From GCA-2737665 sp044344795 (lineage in GTDB: Bacteria; Bacteroidota; Bacteroidia; Palsa-965): 64,000 bases of DNA. Shown piece after piece: positions 17,143 through 27,481 of the stretch; within the stretch, counting starts at the first letter, position 1; the number at the start of each line of letters is the position of its first letter. Under the pieces are notes generated by a model that made no database searches, was not told the DNA's origin, and worked only from the letters and a program-made list of their open reading frames with translations. The DNA lies in NCBI GenBank assembly GCA_044344795.1, contig JBIJCF010000009.1, positions 1 to 64,000 of the forward strand. The letters run 5' to 3'. The translations under genes and the position numbers were made by a program.

Positions 17143-19410
17143 ATGAAACTGATGAAGGTACTTTCTGCTGTCGTAGTGTTGATGCTCGCGTTTACAATTA
17201 ATGCAAACGCTCAAAAGAATTATATCCGTGATGCGGATAAGGCTTTTGACTCGCAGCAATACTTCAATGCAAGCGATCTTTACAAAAAGGGCATGTCCAA
17301 AATCAAAAACAAACAGGAGAAAGCCCGTATTACATTCCAAATTGCGGAATGTTATCGTAAGATGAATGATTGGAAAAACGCTGAAGCTTGGTATGCCAAG
17401 GCTATCAAGGCAAAGCACGTGGACGACAAGATGTACTTGTGGTTCGCAGAGGCGAAGAAAATCAATGAGAAATACGATGAAGCCATTACGGCTTTTAAAG
17501 ATTATCAAACACGAGTTCCTTCAGATCCACGCGGTGAAAACGGTGTGAAGTCTTCTGAGCTGGCACAGAAATGGAAAGATTCGCCTTCTCGTTGGGTAAT
17601 CGAGAACATGGCTCAGATCAACTCGAAAGATTATGACTTCTCCCCAACTTACGGAGACAAGAAGCACACTTCATTGATCTTCACTTCTAAGCGTGAAGGC
17701 CAAACCGGAAGTAAAGTAGACCCTGTTTCAGGCACCATGTATTCTGACTTGTTCGAAACAAAAGTGGACAAAAACGGCAAATGGTCAACCCCATCAACAA
17801 TTCAGGGAGGTGTTAACTCTGGAACTTCTAATGAAGGTGCAAGTTGTGTTAATAAAAAAGGCGACAAAATCTATTTTACTCGCTGCGACCAGGCTAAAAA
17901 GAAATTCGTAACCTGTAAAATATACGTTTCTGTTAAGAAAGGCAACTCTTGGGGCGATCCTGAAGTAGTTGATTTCGGATTGGAAGCTGCTATATTGGAT
18001 AGCTTCAACTTCCGTCACCCAACCGTGAGCGCTGATGAAACGGTAATGGTGTTCTCTTCAGACATGACCGGCTCTATGGGTGGTGAAAAGTCTGATTTGT
18101 GGATGTCGACGTACGATAAAAAGTCGAAAAAATGGGGCAAACCGGTGAACTTAGGTTCTCAAATCAATACTGTTGGTCGTGAAGGTTTCCCTTACTTACA
18201 CGAAGATGGTAACTTGTATTATTCTTCTGATGGACTGTTGGGCATGGGTGGTTTGGATATTTTCAAGGCTACTCGTACCTCTGACAAAGAGTGGAAGTGG
18301 TCTGCTCCTGAAAATATGAAGTATCCTATGAACTCTGCTAAAGACGATTTCGGTGTAGTGTTCGATGGTAAAAAAGATCGTGGTTACTTGACTTCTAACC
18401 GTGAAGGAACAAAAGGAATGGACGATATCTGGTCGTTCAACTTACCTCCATTGGTATTCAAATTGGATGGTCGTGTAACCGACTGCATATACGGACCATC
18501 GGTTTCTGTTGAAGGCGCTACTGTTCGTATGGTTGGTTCTGACGGCTCTGCGTTAGAAGTTCCAACAGATAAGGACGGAAAGTATCACTTCGACTTGCTG
18601 CCTGAAGTTTCTTACGTATTGACAGTATATTCTGATAAAGCGAAGAGCCCCAAGGCTGAAGGTTATTTGAACTTGCCTGATAAGGACAAAGGTAAATTGA
18701 CTACTGTAGGAGAAATGACTTCCAAGAACTATACATTGGATTTCTGTCTGGTTCCTGCTGAAACGGAGATTCGCTTCCCCGCAGTTCTTTATGATCTTGG
18801 ATTAGCAACATTGCGCCCGGAATCTAAAGATTCCTTGAACTTCTTGTATCAGACGTTAATGGACAACCCGACTATCGTTATTGAGATTGGGTCTCACACG
18901 GACTCCCGCGGTTCTAATGCTTCTAACCAGAAACTTTCTGAAGCACGTGCGAAGTCTTGCGTAGATTACTTAGTAATTGAAAAGAAAATTCCTGCTGAGC
19001 GTCTAAAGTTTAAAGGTTACGGAGAAGAGCGTCCGTTGCGTATGTTGGATGGTTCTATCTTAACTGAGAAATATATCATGGCGAAGAAGACGAAGCAAGA
19101 GCAAGAAGCCTTGCACCAGTTGAATCGTCGTACTGCGTTCCGCGTTGTATCTTGGGATTATGTTGATCCAAACGCTCCTAAAGATCAGAACCAGCGTAAG
19201 ATTATCAAGCCAAAGGTTTTAGGTGGTGCATTCGATGATTTCGGTGACACAACAGGTACAGACGTTGAGCAACCTCCAATGGGTGGTAGCGGCGGAACTC
19301 CTGCTCCACAAGCTGCTCCTGCAGGTGGTGGTTCAGCTCCTGCTCCGGCAGGTGACAAGCCTAAAGCAGCAGGTACTCCGGCACCAAATCAGCCGAAGCC
19401 AAAGTATTAA
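17143..19410 (+). CDS. TPR / PD40 propeller / OmpA-C outer-membrane-associated protein (PorE-like), copy 2
   Basis: The 755-residue paralogue of the preceding gene has the same order: signal peptide (MKLMKVLSAVVVLMLAF, to ANAQ), TPR, PD40 propeller (MVFSSDMTGSMGGEKSDLWM, LYYSSDGLLGMGGLDIFKA), regulatory-like domain and OmpA-C (IEIGSHTDSRGSNASNQKLS). It adds a Pro/Ala/Gly-rich tail of about 50 residues at the C-terminus. The ATG at 17143 gives the natural signal peptide; a TTG nine bases upstream is less likely. It has its own upstream gap of 174 bases and a terminator after the stop. It is likely an abundant OmpA-like protein linking outer membrane or T9SS to the wall. Confidence 0.86.
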   Translation: MKLMKVLSAVVVLMLAFTINANAQKNYIRDADKAFDSQQYFNASDLYKKGMSKIKNKQEKARITFQIAECYRKMNDWKNAEAWYAKAIKAKHVDDKMYLWFAEAKKINEKYDEAITAFKDYQTRVPSDPRGENGVKSSELAQKWKDSPSRWVIENMAQINSKDYDFSPTYGDKKHTSLIFTSKREGQTGSKVDPVSGTMYSDLFETKVDKNGKWSTPSTIQGGVNSGTSNEGASCVNKKGDKIYFTRCDQAKKKFVTCKIYVSVKKGNSWGDPEVVDFGLEAAILDSFNFRHPTVSADETVMVFSSDMTGSMGGEKSDLWMSTYDKKSKKWGKPVNLGSQINTVGREGFPYLHEDGNLYYSSDGLLGMGGLDIFKATRTSDKEWKWSAPENMKYPMNSAKDDFGVVFDGKKDRGYLTSNREGTKGMDDIWSFNLPPLVFKLDGRVTDCIYGPSVSVEGATVRMVGSDGSALEVPTDKDGKYHFDLLPEVSYVLTVYSDKAKSPKAEGYLNLPDKDKGKLTTVGEMTSKNYTLDFCLVPAETEIRFPAVLYDLGLATLRPESKDSLNFLYQTLMDNPTIVIEIGSHTDSRGSNASNQKLSEARAKSCVDYLVIEKKIPAERLKFKGYGEERPLRMLDGSILTEKYIMAKKTKQEQEALHQLNRRTAFRVVSWDYVDPNAPKDQNQRKIIKPKVLGGAFDDFGDTTGTDVEQPPMGGSGGTPAPQAAPAGGGSAPAPAGDKPKAAGTPAPNQPKPKY

Positions 19411-19432
19411 TAGCTTTTATTCTCGTAAATTT

Positions 19433-19463
19433 GAATCCCGCAAAACTGCGGGATTCTTTTTTT
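19433..19463 (+). terminator. Intrinsic terminator abutting purM
   Basis: A 10-bp perfect stem (GAATCCCGCA / TGCGGGATTC, loop AAAC) is followed by seven T. The purM ATG begins three bases after the T-run. Confidence 0.93.
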
Positions 19464-19466
19464 ATC

Positions 19467-20642
19467 ATGAGCGACATAAAATACAACTTACGCGGAGTGT
19501 CCGCTTCCAAAGAAGATGTGCATAACGCCATTAGCAAGCTCGATAAAGGCTTGTTCCCAAAAGCGTTTTGTAAGATTGTTCCCGACTTCCTCACCAACGA
19601 TCCGGAATATTGCCTAATCATGCATGCAGACGGCGCCGGTACAAAGTCATCATTGGCGTACATGTATTGGAAAGAAACGGGCGACTTGTCGGTTTGGAAA
19701 GGCATTGCGCAAGATGCTATAGTGATGAATACAGATGATTTGTTGTGCGTGGGCGCGACAGATAATATCATGTTGTCGTCCACCATCGGCAGAAATAAAA
19801 ATTTAATTCCCGGTGAAGTAATTAGTGCGGTTATTGCAGGCACTGAAGAAGTGTTGGCCGAATTGCGTGAGCTGGGAGTTGGTATTTACAGCACGGGCGG
19901 AGAAACAGCAGATGTTGGTGATTTAGTGCGCACGATGATTGTGGACTCAACCGTGGTGTGTCGCATGAAGCGCAGCGATGTGATCAGCAATGATCGTATT
20001 CAGGCGGGAAATGTAATTGTGGGGCTGGCTTCGTTTGGTCGGGCCACTTACGAAAAGGAATACAACGGCGGCATGGGCAGCAACGGCTTAACCAGTGCGC
20101 GTCATGATGTTTTTGGAAAATACCTGGCAGCAAAATATCCGGAGAGTTATGATGCGCTGGTGCCGGAAGAATTAATTTACAGCGGCTCTAAAAAGCTTAC
20201 CGATGAAATTGAAGTAGCGCCCGGACAGAAAATAACTGCTGGGAAATTGGTATTGTCGCCAACACGCACTTACGCGCCTATCATCGCAGAAATTCTGAAA
20301 ACCATGCGCAGCACAATATACGGCATGGTACATTGCAGTGGTGGCGCACAAACCAAAGTGTTACACTTTGTGGACGGTGTGCACATCATTAAAGATAATT
20401 TGTTTGCTACGCCGCCTTTGTTTCGTTTGATTCAGGAAGAAAGTAAAACAGATTGGAAAGAAATGTACAAGGTGTTTAATATGGGGCACCGTATGGAAAT
20501 ATATACCGACGAACAAAGTGCAGCAGAAATCATTGCTATATCAAATAAATTTGGCGTAGCGGCACAAATCATCGGGCGAGTGGAACAAGCAGATAAAGCA
20601 CGTGTGACCATTCGTTCCGAACATGGAGTATTTGAATATTAA
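19467..20642 (+). CDS. purM: Phosphoribosylformylglycinamidine cyclo-ligase (AIR synthetase)
   Basis: The 391-residue enzyme closes the imidazole ring in step five of purine synthesis, making AIR from FGAM with ATP. Visible PurM features are the N-terminal Gly/Ser stretch (LRGVSASKED), MHADGAGTKSSLAYMYW, DAIVMNTDDLLCVGA (substrate/metal-binding Asp cluster), ISAVIAGTEEV, YSTGGETADVGDLVRTM and GMVHCSGGAQTKVLHF. It is somewhat longer than the about 345-residue enterobacterial form, as is usual in Bacteroidota. Start MSDIKYN at 19467. Ten bases separate it from prfA, so purM, prfA and pyrF probably form one transcript. Confidence 0.93.
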   Translation: MSDIKYNLRGVSASKEDVHNAISKLDKGLFPKAFCKIVPDFLTNDPEYCLIMHADGAGTKSSLAYMYWKETGDLSVWKGIAQDAIVMNTDDLLCVGATDNIMLSSTIGRNKNLIPGEVISAVIAGTEEVLAELRELGVGIYSTGGETADVGDLVRTMIVDSTVVCRMKRSDVISNDRIQAGNVIVGLASFGRATYEKEYNGGMGSNGLTSARHDVFGKYLAAKYPESYDALVPEELIYSGSKKLTDEIEVAPGQKITAGKLVLSPTRTYAPIIAEILKTMRSTIYGMVHCSGGAQTKVLHFVDGVHIIKDNLFATPPLFRLIQEESKTDWKEMYKVFNMGHRMEIYTDEQSAAEIIAISNKFGVAAQIIGRVEQADKARVTIRSEHGVFEY

Positions 20643-20652
20643 GTAACAAAAC

Positions 20653-21726
20653 ATGTTAGATAAATTAGCGGCGCTGGAAAAGCGTTACAGAGATATTGAG
20701 TTTCAATTGGCCGATCCGTCTGTGATTGCCGATATGAAAAAGTTCAAGCAATTGAACATGGATTACCGCCAGCTGGAGCCGGTGGTGCAAGCGTTTCACG
20801 AATACAAACGCGTGATCGATAATATCGCTTCTGCGAAAAACGTATTGAATATCGAAAAGGATCCTGACTTCACGGATATGGCGAAAGCTGAATTGGAAGA
20901 GCTGGAACCTAAAAAAGATGAACTGGAAGAGAAGATTCGTTACTTGCTCATTCCAAAAGATCCGGAAGATGCACGCAATGCTATTCTTGAAATTCGTGCC
21001 GGAACAGGTGGGGATGAAGCTTCCATTTTCGCGGGCGATTTGTTCCGTATGTATGCGCGCTACTGTGAAACTATTGGACTGAAAGTAGAGGTGGTGGACG
21101 AGAGTGAAGGAACAGCAGGCGGTTACAAGGAAATTATTGCAAATATCATTGGCGATAACGCTTACGGAATATTAAAATATGAATCGGGAGTGCACCGTGT
21201 ACAACGTGTTCCGGAAACAGAAACACAAGGACGTGTTCATACTTCTGCTGCTACTGTAGTGGTGTTGCCGGAAGCGGATGAAGTTGATGTTGTGATCAAT
21301 CCTGCTGACCTCGAATTGCAAACTGCGCGTTCCGGTGGTGCGGGTGGACAGAACGTTAACAAGGTGGAAACCAAAGTGATGTTGACGCACAAACCTACGG
21401 GCATTGTGGTAACGTGTCAGGTGGAACGTTCGCAGCACGGTAACCGTGAGCGGGCTATGCAAATGTTGCGTACGAAGTTGTACGAAATTGAATTCAACAA
21501 AAAGATGGAAGCAGAAACTTCACGACGTAAGTCTATGGTTTCTACCGGCGATCGTTCCGCGAAAATCCGCACGTATAATTATCCGCAGAGCCGTATTACC
21601 GATCACCGCATCGGCTTAACGCAATACAACTTGGACGCGTTTATGAACGGTGAAATTCAACCAATGATTGATGCCTTGCAAATGGCAGAAAATGCGGAGA
21701 AATTGAAAGAACAAGTAAGTCAATAA
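20653..21726 (+). CDS. prfA: Peptide chain release factor 1
   Basis: The 357-residue factor ends translation at UAA and UAG. The catalytic GGQ is at residues 231-233 inside RSGGAGGQNVNKVETKV, and the N-terminal helical part (MLDKLAALEKRYRDIEFQLADP) plus EIRAGTGGDEASIFAGDLFRMY are those of class I release factors. The PETET-containing loop after VHRVQRVP fits RF1 rather than RF2, as does the lack of any programmed frameshift at the start. It lies between purM (10 bases) and pyrF (four bases), within one operon. Confidence 0.96.
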   Translation: MLDKLAALEKRYRDIEFQLADPSVIADMKKFKQLNMDYRQLEPVVQAFHEYKRVIDNIASAKNVLNIEKDPDFTDMAKAELEELEPKKDELEEKIRYLLIPKDPEDARNAILEIRAGTGGDEASIFAGDLFRMYARYCETIGLKVEVVDESEGTAGGYKEIIANIIGDNAYGILKYESGVHRVQRVPETETQGRVHTSAATVVVLPEADEVDVVINPADLELQTARSGGAGGQNVNKVETKVMLTHKPTGIVVTCQVERSQHGNRERAMQMLRTKLYEIEFNKKMEAETSRRKSMVSTGDRSAKIRTYNYPQSRITDHRIGLTQYNLDAFMNGEIQPMIDALQMAENAEKLKEQVSQ

Positions 21727-21730
21727 AACT

Positions 21731-22546
21731 ATGAATCGCCAGCAACTGATCGCAGCTATTCAACGCAAGAAGTCGTTTCTGTGCGTAGGATTGGATACGG
21801 ATATCAAAAAGATTCCGCAGCATTTGTTGGATCGGGAAGATCCTGTGGCAGCTTTTAATAAAGCAATCATAGAAGCAACTGCTGATTTGTGTGTGGCGTA
21901 TAAACCCAATCTCGCGTTTTACGAATGCGAAGGTGCGAAAGGATGGGAAAGTCTGCGTGCAACGATGGTTGCTGTTCCCGGCGATTGTTTCACCATTGCG
22001 GATGCGAAACGCGGAGATATCGGTAATACTTCAGGAATGTATGCACGTGCATTTTTTGAAAATTATAATTTTCATAGCGTTACTGTTGCGCCTTATATGG
22101 GAAGCGATTCCGTAAAGCCGTTTTTACAATACGAAAATCGTTGGGTGATATTATTGGCACTAACCAGCAACGAAGGCGCTTTCGATTTTGAAACATTGAA
22201 ATTAGAGGACGGAACGCCGCTGTATGAACAAGTGTTAAAGACTTCATCACAATGGGGAACGCCTGAGAACATGATGTATGTTATCGGTGCTACAAAAACT
22301 GAATACATCGCTGCTATCCGTAAAATTGTTCCGGATCATTTCTTCTTGGTGCCCGGCGTTGGAGCGCAGGGCGGAAGTTTGTCGGAAGTTGCGAAATGCG
22401 GCATGAACAAAGAATGTGGTTTACTCGTTAATGCATCACGATCTATCTTGTACGCATCTTCGGGTACAGATTTTGCAGACAAAGCACGGGAAGAAGCCCT
22501 GAAGATGCAACAGGAGATGGCGGCATTACTCGATCAGTATTTATAG
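21731..22546 (+). CDS. pyrF: Orotidine 5'-phosphate decarboxylase (type 2)
   Basis: The 271-residue enzyme makes UMP from OMP, the last step of de novo pyrimidine synthesis. The signature of the type 2 family is clear: LCVGLDTDIKKIPQH near the N-terminus, YKPNLAFYE, and the catalytic ADAKRGDIGNTSGMYA (Asp-x-Lys-x-x-x-Asp). The phosphate-binding end VPGVGAQGGSLSEV and VNASRSILYAS follow. The start ATG is four bases after the prfA stop, so coupling is likely. No other pyr gene is in view. Confidence 0.96.
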   Translation: MNRQQLIAAIQRKKSFLCVGLDTDIKKIPQHLLDREDPVAAFNKAIIEATADLCVAYKPNLAFYECEGAKGWESLRATMVAVPGDCFTIADAKRGDIGNTSGMYARAFFENYNFHSVTVAPYMGSDSVKPFLQYENRWVILLALTSNEGAFDFETLKLEDGTPLYEQVLKTSSQWGTPENMMYVIGATKTEYIAAIRKIVPDHFFLVPGVGAQGGSLSEVAKCGMNKECGLLVNASRSILYASSGTDFADKAREEALKMQQEMAALLDQYL

Positions 22547-22566
22547 TATAAAAAATAAACCCGCAC

Positions 22567-25500
22567 ATGACGGCGTTCTTGCGATCTAAAAAATTCTGGA
22601 AGCGTACCGTATTCATTGCGCTGGTGCTGCCGATGTTGCTATTCGTCACCGCAATTGCGATCGTTTATTTCAATCAACAAAAAATTGCGCAACATATTCT
22701 GGAAGAAGTCAATTCCGGAATTCGTGGTCGTGTAACGATGAGTTACAGTTCGGTGGCGCCGTTTGCCGACTTCCCTTACATCACAGTCGATTTGCACGAT
22801 GTACGTCTATTTAAGGACAAGCAAACCAACGTAGAGCCGATTGCCGACATCGATCACGTATTTGTAGGATTTGACATTTGGTCGGTAACGGCCGGAACAT
22901 TTGAATTAGGTGCTATAAAATTAAAAAATGGGAAACTTTTAATAATTCAGCATAAAGACGGTACTACAAACGTCGCGAACGTGTTCGAATCTTTAGAAGT
23001 AGATACGGCATCGACAACTGCGGGGACTAAAATCGATTTACGTTCCGTTAAGTTGGATTCCGTTGATGTTCACAAAATCAATGAAGCGACAGGCTTACAG
23101 GTAGATGCGCTGATTCACCAAGCGAAAGCAGGCGTGAGTATGTCCGATGATCATTTTGATGTGGAACTGGATGCGAAATCTACCGTGACGATTTTGATGG
23201 AAGATGATACCACGTTTTTGCATGATAAGCATGTGGATCTTATTACAGGAATTCGAATTGATCATAAAAAAGGCAAACTGGATTTCGATCATTCCATAGT
23301 AAAAATTGAAGGCGCGGAGATTGAAATGAAGGGCGGTGTCGATTTGTTAGATGATATCAATATGAATCTGACATTCGAAGGCAATAAGCCCAATTTTGAA
23401 CTCTTCATGGCTTTTGCTCCGCCTGAATTGCAGCCTTTCCTCGCGCAATACGATAACCGTGGGAAAATTTATTTTAATTGTTCATTAAAAGGCAAAACCT
23501 TAAACGGTCAACAACCTGCTATAAATGCCAAGTTCGGGTGTGAGCAAGCGTATTTCGCCAATACGAACACCAATAAGAAACTCGATCAGATGCACTTCGC
23601 AGGTTCTTTCACCAACGGAGATAGTCTCAATTTGTCCACGATGGAATTTCGTCTGAACGATTTCTTCGCAAAGCCCGATGCCGGTGAATTTAGCGGAGAT
23701 CTTGTGGTGAAAAATTTTGAAGCGCCGGATATTGATTTATCATTAAAATCAGATTTTGATTTGGAATTTCTTACCAAGTTCCTGAATGTGGAATCCTTGC
23801 AGAACTTGAAAGGTCGTGTGCTGTTGTCTATGAAGTTTCATGATCTTATTGACCCGAAACATCCTGAACGAAGTGTCGAGAAATTGAACGAGTCGTACGA
23901 AACGGAATTAACGGTAAGTAAACTCAGTTTCAAAAGTCCGGACTTTTACTTGCCCTTACAAAATCTTGATCTGAAAGCCCACATGGACGGGCATACGGCG
24001 CTGATCGATTATTGCAACGTACAAGTTGGTAATAGCGACGTTTCGCTTTCGGGAAGTGTCAGTGATTTGCCGGCGATCATTCATCACACTTCGGATCAGG
24101 TAGAATCCAAATTGCGCATCAGTTCGAAAAAGTTGGATCTGTTTCAGCTAACCTCTAATGATACGGTCAACAAAAAACCGTTTAAAGAAGTCATTCGCAA
24201 CTTCAGTATGGGCTTACATTTCGTGAGTTCTGCGAAGGCATTTACGGAATCACCCAACTTACCGATTGGAGAATTTTTCATCGATAACCTATATGCCGAC
24301 ATGCAGAACTATCCACATCGCCTGCACGATTTTCATGCCGATGTGATTATTGATACGATCGACTTTAACGTAATTGACTTCACAGGCATCATTGATGAAA
24401 GCGATTTCCACTTTAACGGTAAATTGTCGCGTTACGACATGTGGTTCATGGAACATCCGAAGGGAGATACACGTTTGGAGTTTGATCTTACTTCGAAGTT
24501 GCTGCAATTGGATAATTTGTTTTCATACAACGGTGCCAATTACGTGCCGGAAGACTGGAGACACGAAGAGTTACGCGGTTTCAAATTTCACGGGCATGCC
24601 GATTTGCATTTTAATGAAGGTTTGCAGTCGACAGATCTTTATATGGATCGTGTGGATGCCTCGTTGAAAGTACATCCGTTAAAATTGGAACGCTTCAGCG
24701 GACGTTTTCATCTCGAACAGGAACAGCTTACGGTTACATCGTGTCAGGGAAAAGCGGGTAAATCGGATTGGAAGATGGACATGGATTATTTCTTGGGTAA
24801 AGATGAAAAGAAACGCAAGAAAAAAGATCGTCTCGTATTTCAATCGGGCGTGTTAGATTTTGATGAATTGTTTTCTTACGTGCACCCAAAAGCAGAAGCT
24901 CGTGAAGGCAGCGCGCACGACAGTGTATTTAATATTTACACCGTTCCTTTTCCGGATATGGATTATCAATTGTCGATAGGTCGCATGAATTATCACAAGT
25001 ATTTACTCACCGGAGTGAATGCAAAATTGCACACGACGAAAAATCATTACTTGTATATCGACACGCTGAGTATGGGCATTGCCGGTGGGACGATGCACAT
25101 GAATGGATATTTCGACGGCACTGATCCAAAGAAGATTTATTTTAATCCAATAATTAAAACAGATAAAGTGCAACTCGATCAGTTATTATTCAAGTTCGAC
25201 AATTTCGGACAAGATTATATGCTCTCGAATAATTTGCACGGACAACTCACATCCACCATTACGGGTAAAATCCGCACACATGCCGATCTGGTTCCAATAC
25301 TTGAAGAATCTGACATCAGCATAGGTGCAACGGTGTATAACGGACGTTTGGAAAACTATGCTCCGTTCGAAGCATTAGCGCCGTATTTCCCGGATAAGAA
25401 TTTAAAGCAGGTACGTTTTGATACTTTATCGAATACGTTCCAAGTGAAGAACGGCAAGCTCATTATTCCAAACATGACGATCAATTCCACACTCGGTTAT

Positions 25501-25752
25501 TTGCAAATGGACGGAGAACAAGAAATGGTCGGACAAGGACTCATGAATTATCATTTCCGCATTCCGATGAGCATGGTGACGGAAGTCAGTAAGAATGCCA
25601 TTTTCGGCAAGAAAGGACAGGATAGTGGTGGTGATGATGAAATTCAATACATGGAATACGATAAGAATGTGCGCTTCCTGCACATTCAAATGACCGGCAC
25701 TTCGGATAATTTGCAAGTGAAGCCCGTGCGGCCGAGGAAAAAAAAGAAATGA
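22567..25752 (+). CDS. Giant AsmA-like envelope protein
   Basis: The 1061-residue protein has one N-terminal membrane helix (FIALVLPMLLFVTAIAIVYF) and a very long beta-rich region with repeated two-strand units (GGVDLLDDINMNLTFEGNKP, LKGRVLLSMKFHDL, MHMNGYFDGTDPKKIYFNP). It ends in LSNNLHGQLTSTITGKIRTH and a basic tail of Lys/Arg. This is the AsmA / bridge-like repeating beta-groove architecture, in which long periplasmic channels are thought to carry phospholipids between membranes. Function here is inferred from that family. The start ATG at 22567 lies 20 bases after pyrF, so it may be the last gene of that operon. Confidence 0.8.
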   Translation: MTAFLRSKKFWKRTVFIALVLPMLLFVTAIAIVYFNQQKIAQHILEEVNSGIRGRVTMSYSSVAPFADFPYITVDLHDVRLFKDKQTNVEPIADIDHVFVGFDIWSVTAGTFELGAIKLKNGKLLIIQHKDGTTNVANVFESLEVDTASTTAGTKIDLRSVKLDSVDVHKINEATGLQVDALIHQAKAGVSMSDDHFDVELDAKSTVTILMEDDTTFLHDKHVDLITGIRIDHKKGKLDFDHSIVKIEGAEIEMKGGVDLLDDINMNLTFEGNKPNFELFMAFAPPELQPFLAQYDNRGKIYFNCSLKGKTLNGQQPAINAKFGCEQAYFANTNTNKKLDQMHFAGSFTNGDSLNLSTMEFRLNDFFAKPDAGEFSGDLVVKNFEAPDIDLSLKSDFDLEFLTKFLNVESLQNLKGRVLLSMKFHDLIDPKHPERSVEKLNESYETELTVSKLSFKSPDFYLPLQNLDLKAHMDGHTALIDYCNVQVGNSDVSLSGSVSDLPAIIHHTSDQVESKLRISSKKLDLFQLTSNDTVNKKPFKEVIRNFSMGLHFVSSAKAFTESPNLPIGEFFIDNLYADMQNYPHRLHDFHADVIIDTIDFNVIDFTGIIDESDFHFNGKLSRYDMWFMEHPKGDTRLEFDLTSKLLQLDNLFSYNGANYVPEDWRHEELRGFKFHGHADLHFNEGLQSTDLYMDRVDASLKVHPLKLERFSGRFHLEQEQLTVTSCQGKAGKSDWKMDMDYFLGKDEKKRKKKDRLVFQSGVLDFDELFSYVHPKAEAREGSAHDSVFNIYTVPFPDMDYQLSIGRMNYHKYLLTGVNAKLHTTKNHYLYIDTLSMGIAGGTMHMNGYFDGTDPKKIYFNPIIKTDKVQLDQLLFKFDNFGQDYMLSNNLHGQLTSTITGKIRTHADLVPILEESDISIGATVYNGRLENYAPFEALAPYFPDKNLKQVRFDTLSNTFQVKNGKLIIPNMTINSTLGYLQMDGEQEMVGQGLMNYHFRIPMSMVTEVSKNAIFGKKGQDSGGDDEIQYMEYDKNVRFLHIQMTGTSDNLQVKPVRPRKKKK

Positions 25753-25792
25753 GTTCCATATATCTTTTTGATTATTCGGCGTTATACCTAAC

Positions 25793-27481
25793 ATGAGAAA
25801 ATTTCTTGCACTACTACTAGTTTATTCTTTAGGTCATTATTTGTTGGCTCAACAAATTGAGTTACGTTCCGGGAATCAAGGATTTATACGTTTTCGTCAT
25901 GAGCGCAGCGGCGTGCTCACTCCCGATGCGAAAGACGGGAAGGTTTGGAATTTTACTCCGTTTGCGACTACGCGTACATCGCGAATGATGGTTACTGTTC
26001 CCGAATATTTACGTCCGACGCTGGCGATGGAAGACTGCGTGTGGTTTGATTTTGCACATAGTATTAACGGAGGTGTCGGCGAACGTTACGGTGGAGGAGC
26101 AATGGCCATTACGGGTGAACTTGCACAAGCGCCGAATACGAATCCGCAGTTCTTACCGGCATCCTTGCGGTTTTATATGGACACCGCATATACGAAAATG
26201 AGTTACGACCAAACAATATGGACGGACACCATTGCGCCGAACGTGTTGTTGCCGTACTTCCAACCTTTTTACTTCCGCAAATACGAAGTCACCAATAAGG
26301 AATATCGGGAGTTTGTTTATGCCGTTCGCGATTCCATTATGCGTGAACGTTTGGGCTATCGTACTGCTAACGGACGTATCGACTATGCTCGAAAAATTAA
26401 TTATGATGACACGGCAGTGCGTAACAAGAGCAAAATGTTTCTGCCTCCGGGAGAACGCTTCTATGCGCGTCCGCAGGTGGATGAACGTCAACTCAATTAC
26501 ACCTACGTTAATGCTGCAACAGGACTTAAGGTTACGAGAAATATTTATCCGGATACTACCAGTTGGTTAACGGACTTTACCTTCTCGTATAACGAACCTA
26601 TGAGTAATATGTACTTCTGGCATCCGGCGTACGACGATTATCCCGTGGTGGGTGTGAGTTATATGCAAGCACAAGCGTACTTGCATTGGAAAACCCGGCA
26701 ACTCAATCGCGCCTGGAAAACCAAAGGACAATCCGGAACGTTGCGTTGTACATTGCCTTCGGAGCGACAGTGGGATTTAGTAAGCACGGTTACTAAAAAG
26801 GAAAAAGCGTGGCAGTTCTTTTCGGATAATTACCATGATTGGGCCGATGTGAGCTGGAATACCGATTTGGTCGTTTACCTCGATGACAAAAAGCAGGTAA
26901 CCGTCTATGGTACTGCATACAAGAAGGGCCAAGACAAACCTGAAACGATGTATTATTCCGCGCAAACACACGATCCTATGCGTCGCTACTTGTTGCGTCA
27001 TCAAACTACGCCCGGAAATTTTACCCACGACGGCGCGTTTCATACCTCCACCGTATCGTTTAACGAAAAGGCGGTAAGCATTGATGGTGTAACCATTCGC
27101 GGCAAGCACTACAAACGCAACGACGTGCCTGAGTTGATGCAACAACATCGCGATCCATACACCGGTATTTATTTTTTGGATGGTAATGTGAGTGAGTGGA
27201 TGAGTGATGCCGAAAGCGGCTGGAAACGCACATTTACACAACATCAACAAGCACGCGCAACACCCGTGCAGCGTCAGCAGGAACTTGTGTGGGAATTTGA
27301 AAAATACTATTTCGAACAATTACCCGCCATAGGACAACTGGTGCGCGGCGCCAATTGGTTTGACGAACGTTACAGCAACATCGCAGGTCGCAATGCCGCA
27401 GGTGCCCAATGCAAAACCTTTTTACCCGAAGACGCGCAGCATTGCACGGTTGGGTTTAGGTATGTGGTGTGGGTGGAGTGA
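25793..27481 (+). CDS. SUMF1/formylglycine-generating-enzyme-fold protein (GldJ/GldK-like)
   Basis: The 562-residue exported protein has a signal peptide (KFLALLLVYSLGHYLLAQQ) but no lipobox Cys, unlike GldJ and GldK lipoproteins. The SUMF1/FGE-sulfatase fold is visible from FYFRKYEVTNKEYREFVYAV (about 160-180) through PVVGVSYMQAQAYLHWKTRQ and LPSERQWDLVS to GNVSEWMSD and VRGANWFDERYSNIAGRNA near the end. The long insert between EVTN and GVSY resembles the GldJ/GldK type. In this phylum such proteins are often parts of gliding/T9SS machinery, but no other gld gene is adjacent, so the role is open. Confidence 0.78.
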   Translation: MRKFLALLLVYSLGHYLLAQQIELRSGNQGFIRFRHERSGVLTPDAKDGKVWNFTPFATTRTSRMMVTVPEYLRPTLAMEDCVWFDFAHSINGGVGERYGGGAMAITGELAQAPNTNPQFLPASLRFYMDTAYTKMSYDQTIWTDTIAPNVLLPYFQPFYFRKYEVTNKEYREFVYAVRDSIMRERLGYRTANGRIDYARKINYDDTAVRNKSKMFLPPGERFYARPQVDERQLNYTYVNAATGLKVTRNIYPDTTSWLTDFTFSYNEPMSNMYFWHPAYDDYPVVGVSYMQAQAYLHWKTRQLNRAWKTKGQSGTLRCTLPSERQWDLVSTVTKKEKAWQFFSDNYHDWADVSWNTDLVVYLDDKKQVTVYGTAYKKGQDKPETMYYSAQTHDPMRRYLLRHQTTPGNFTHDGAFHTSTVSFNEKAVSIDGVTIRGKHYKRNDVPELMQQHRDPYTGIYFLDGNVSEWMSDAESGWKRTFTQHQQARATPVQRQQELVWEFEKYYFEQLPAIGQLVRGANWFDERYSNIAGRNAAGAQCKTFLPEDAQHCTVGFRYVVWVE

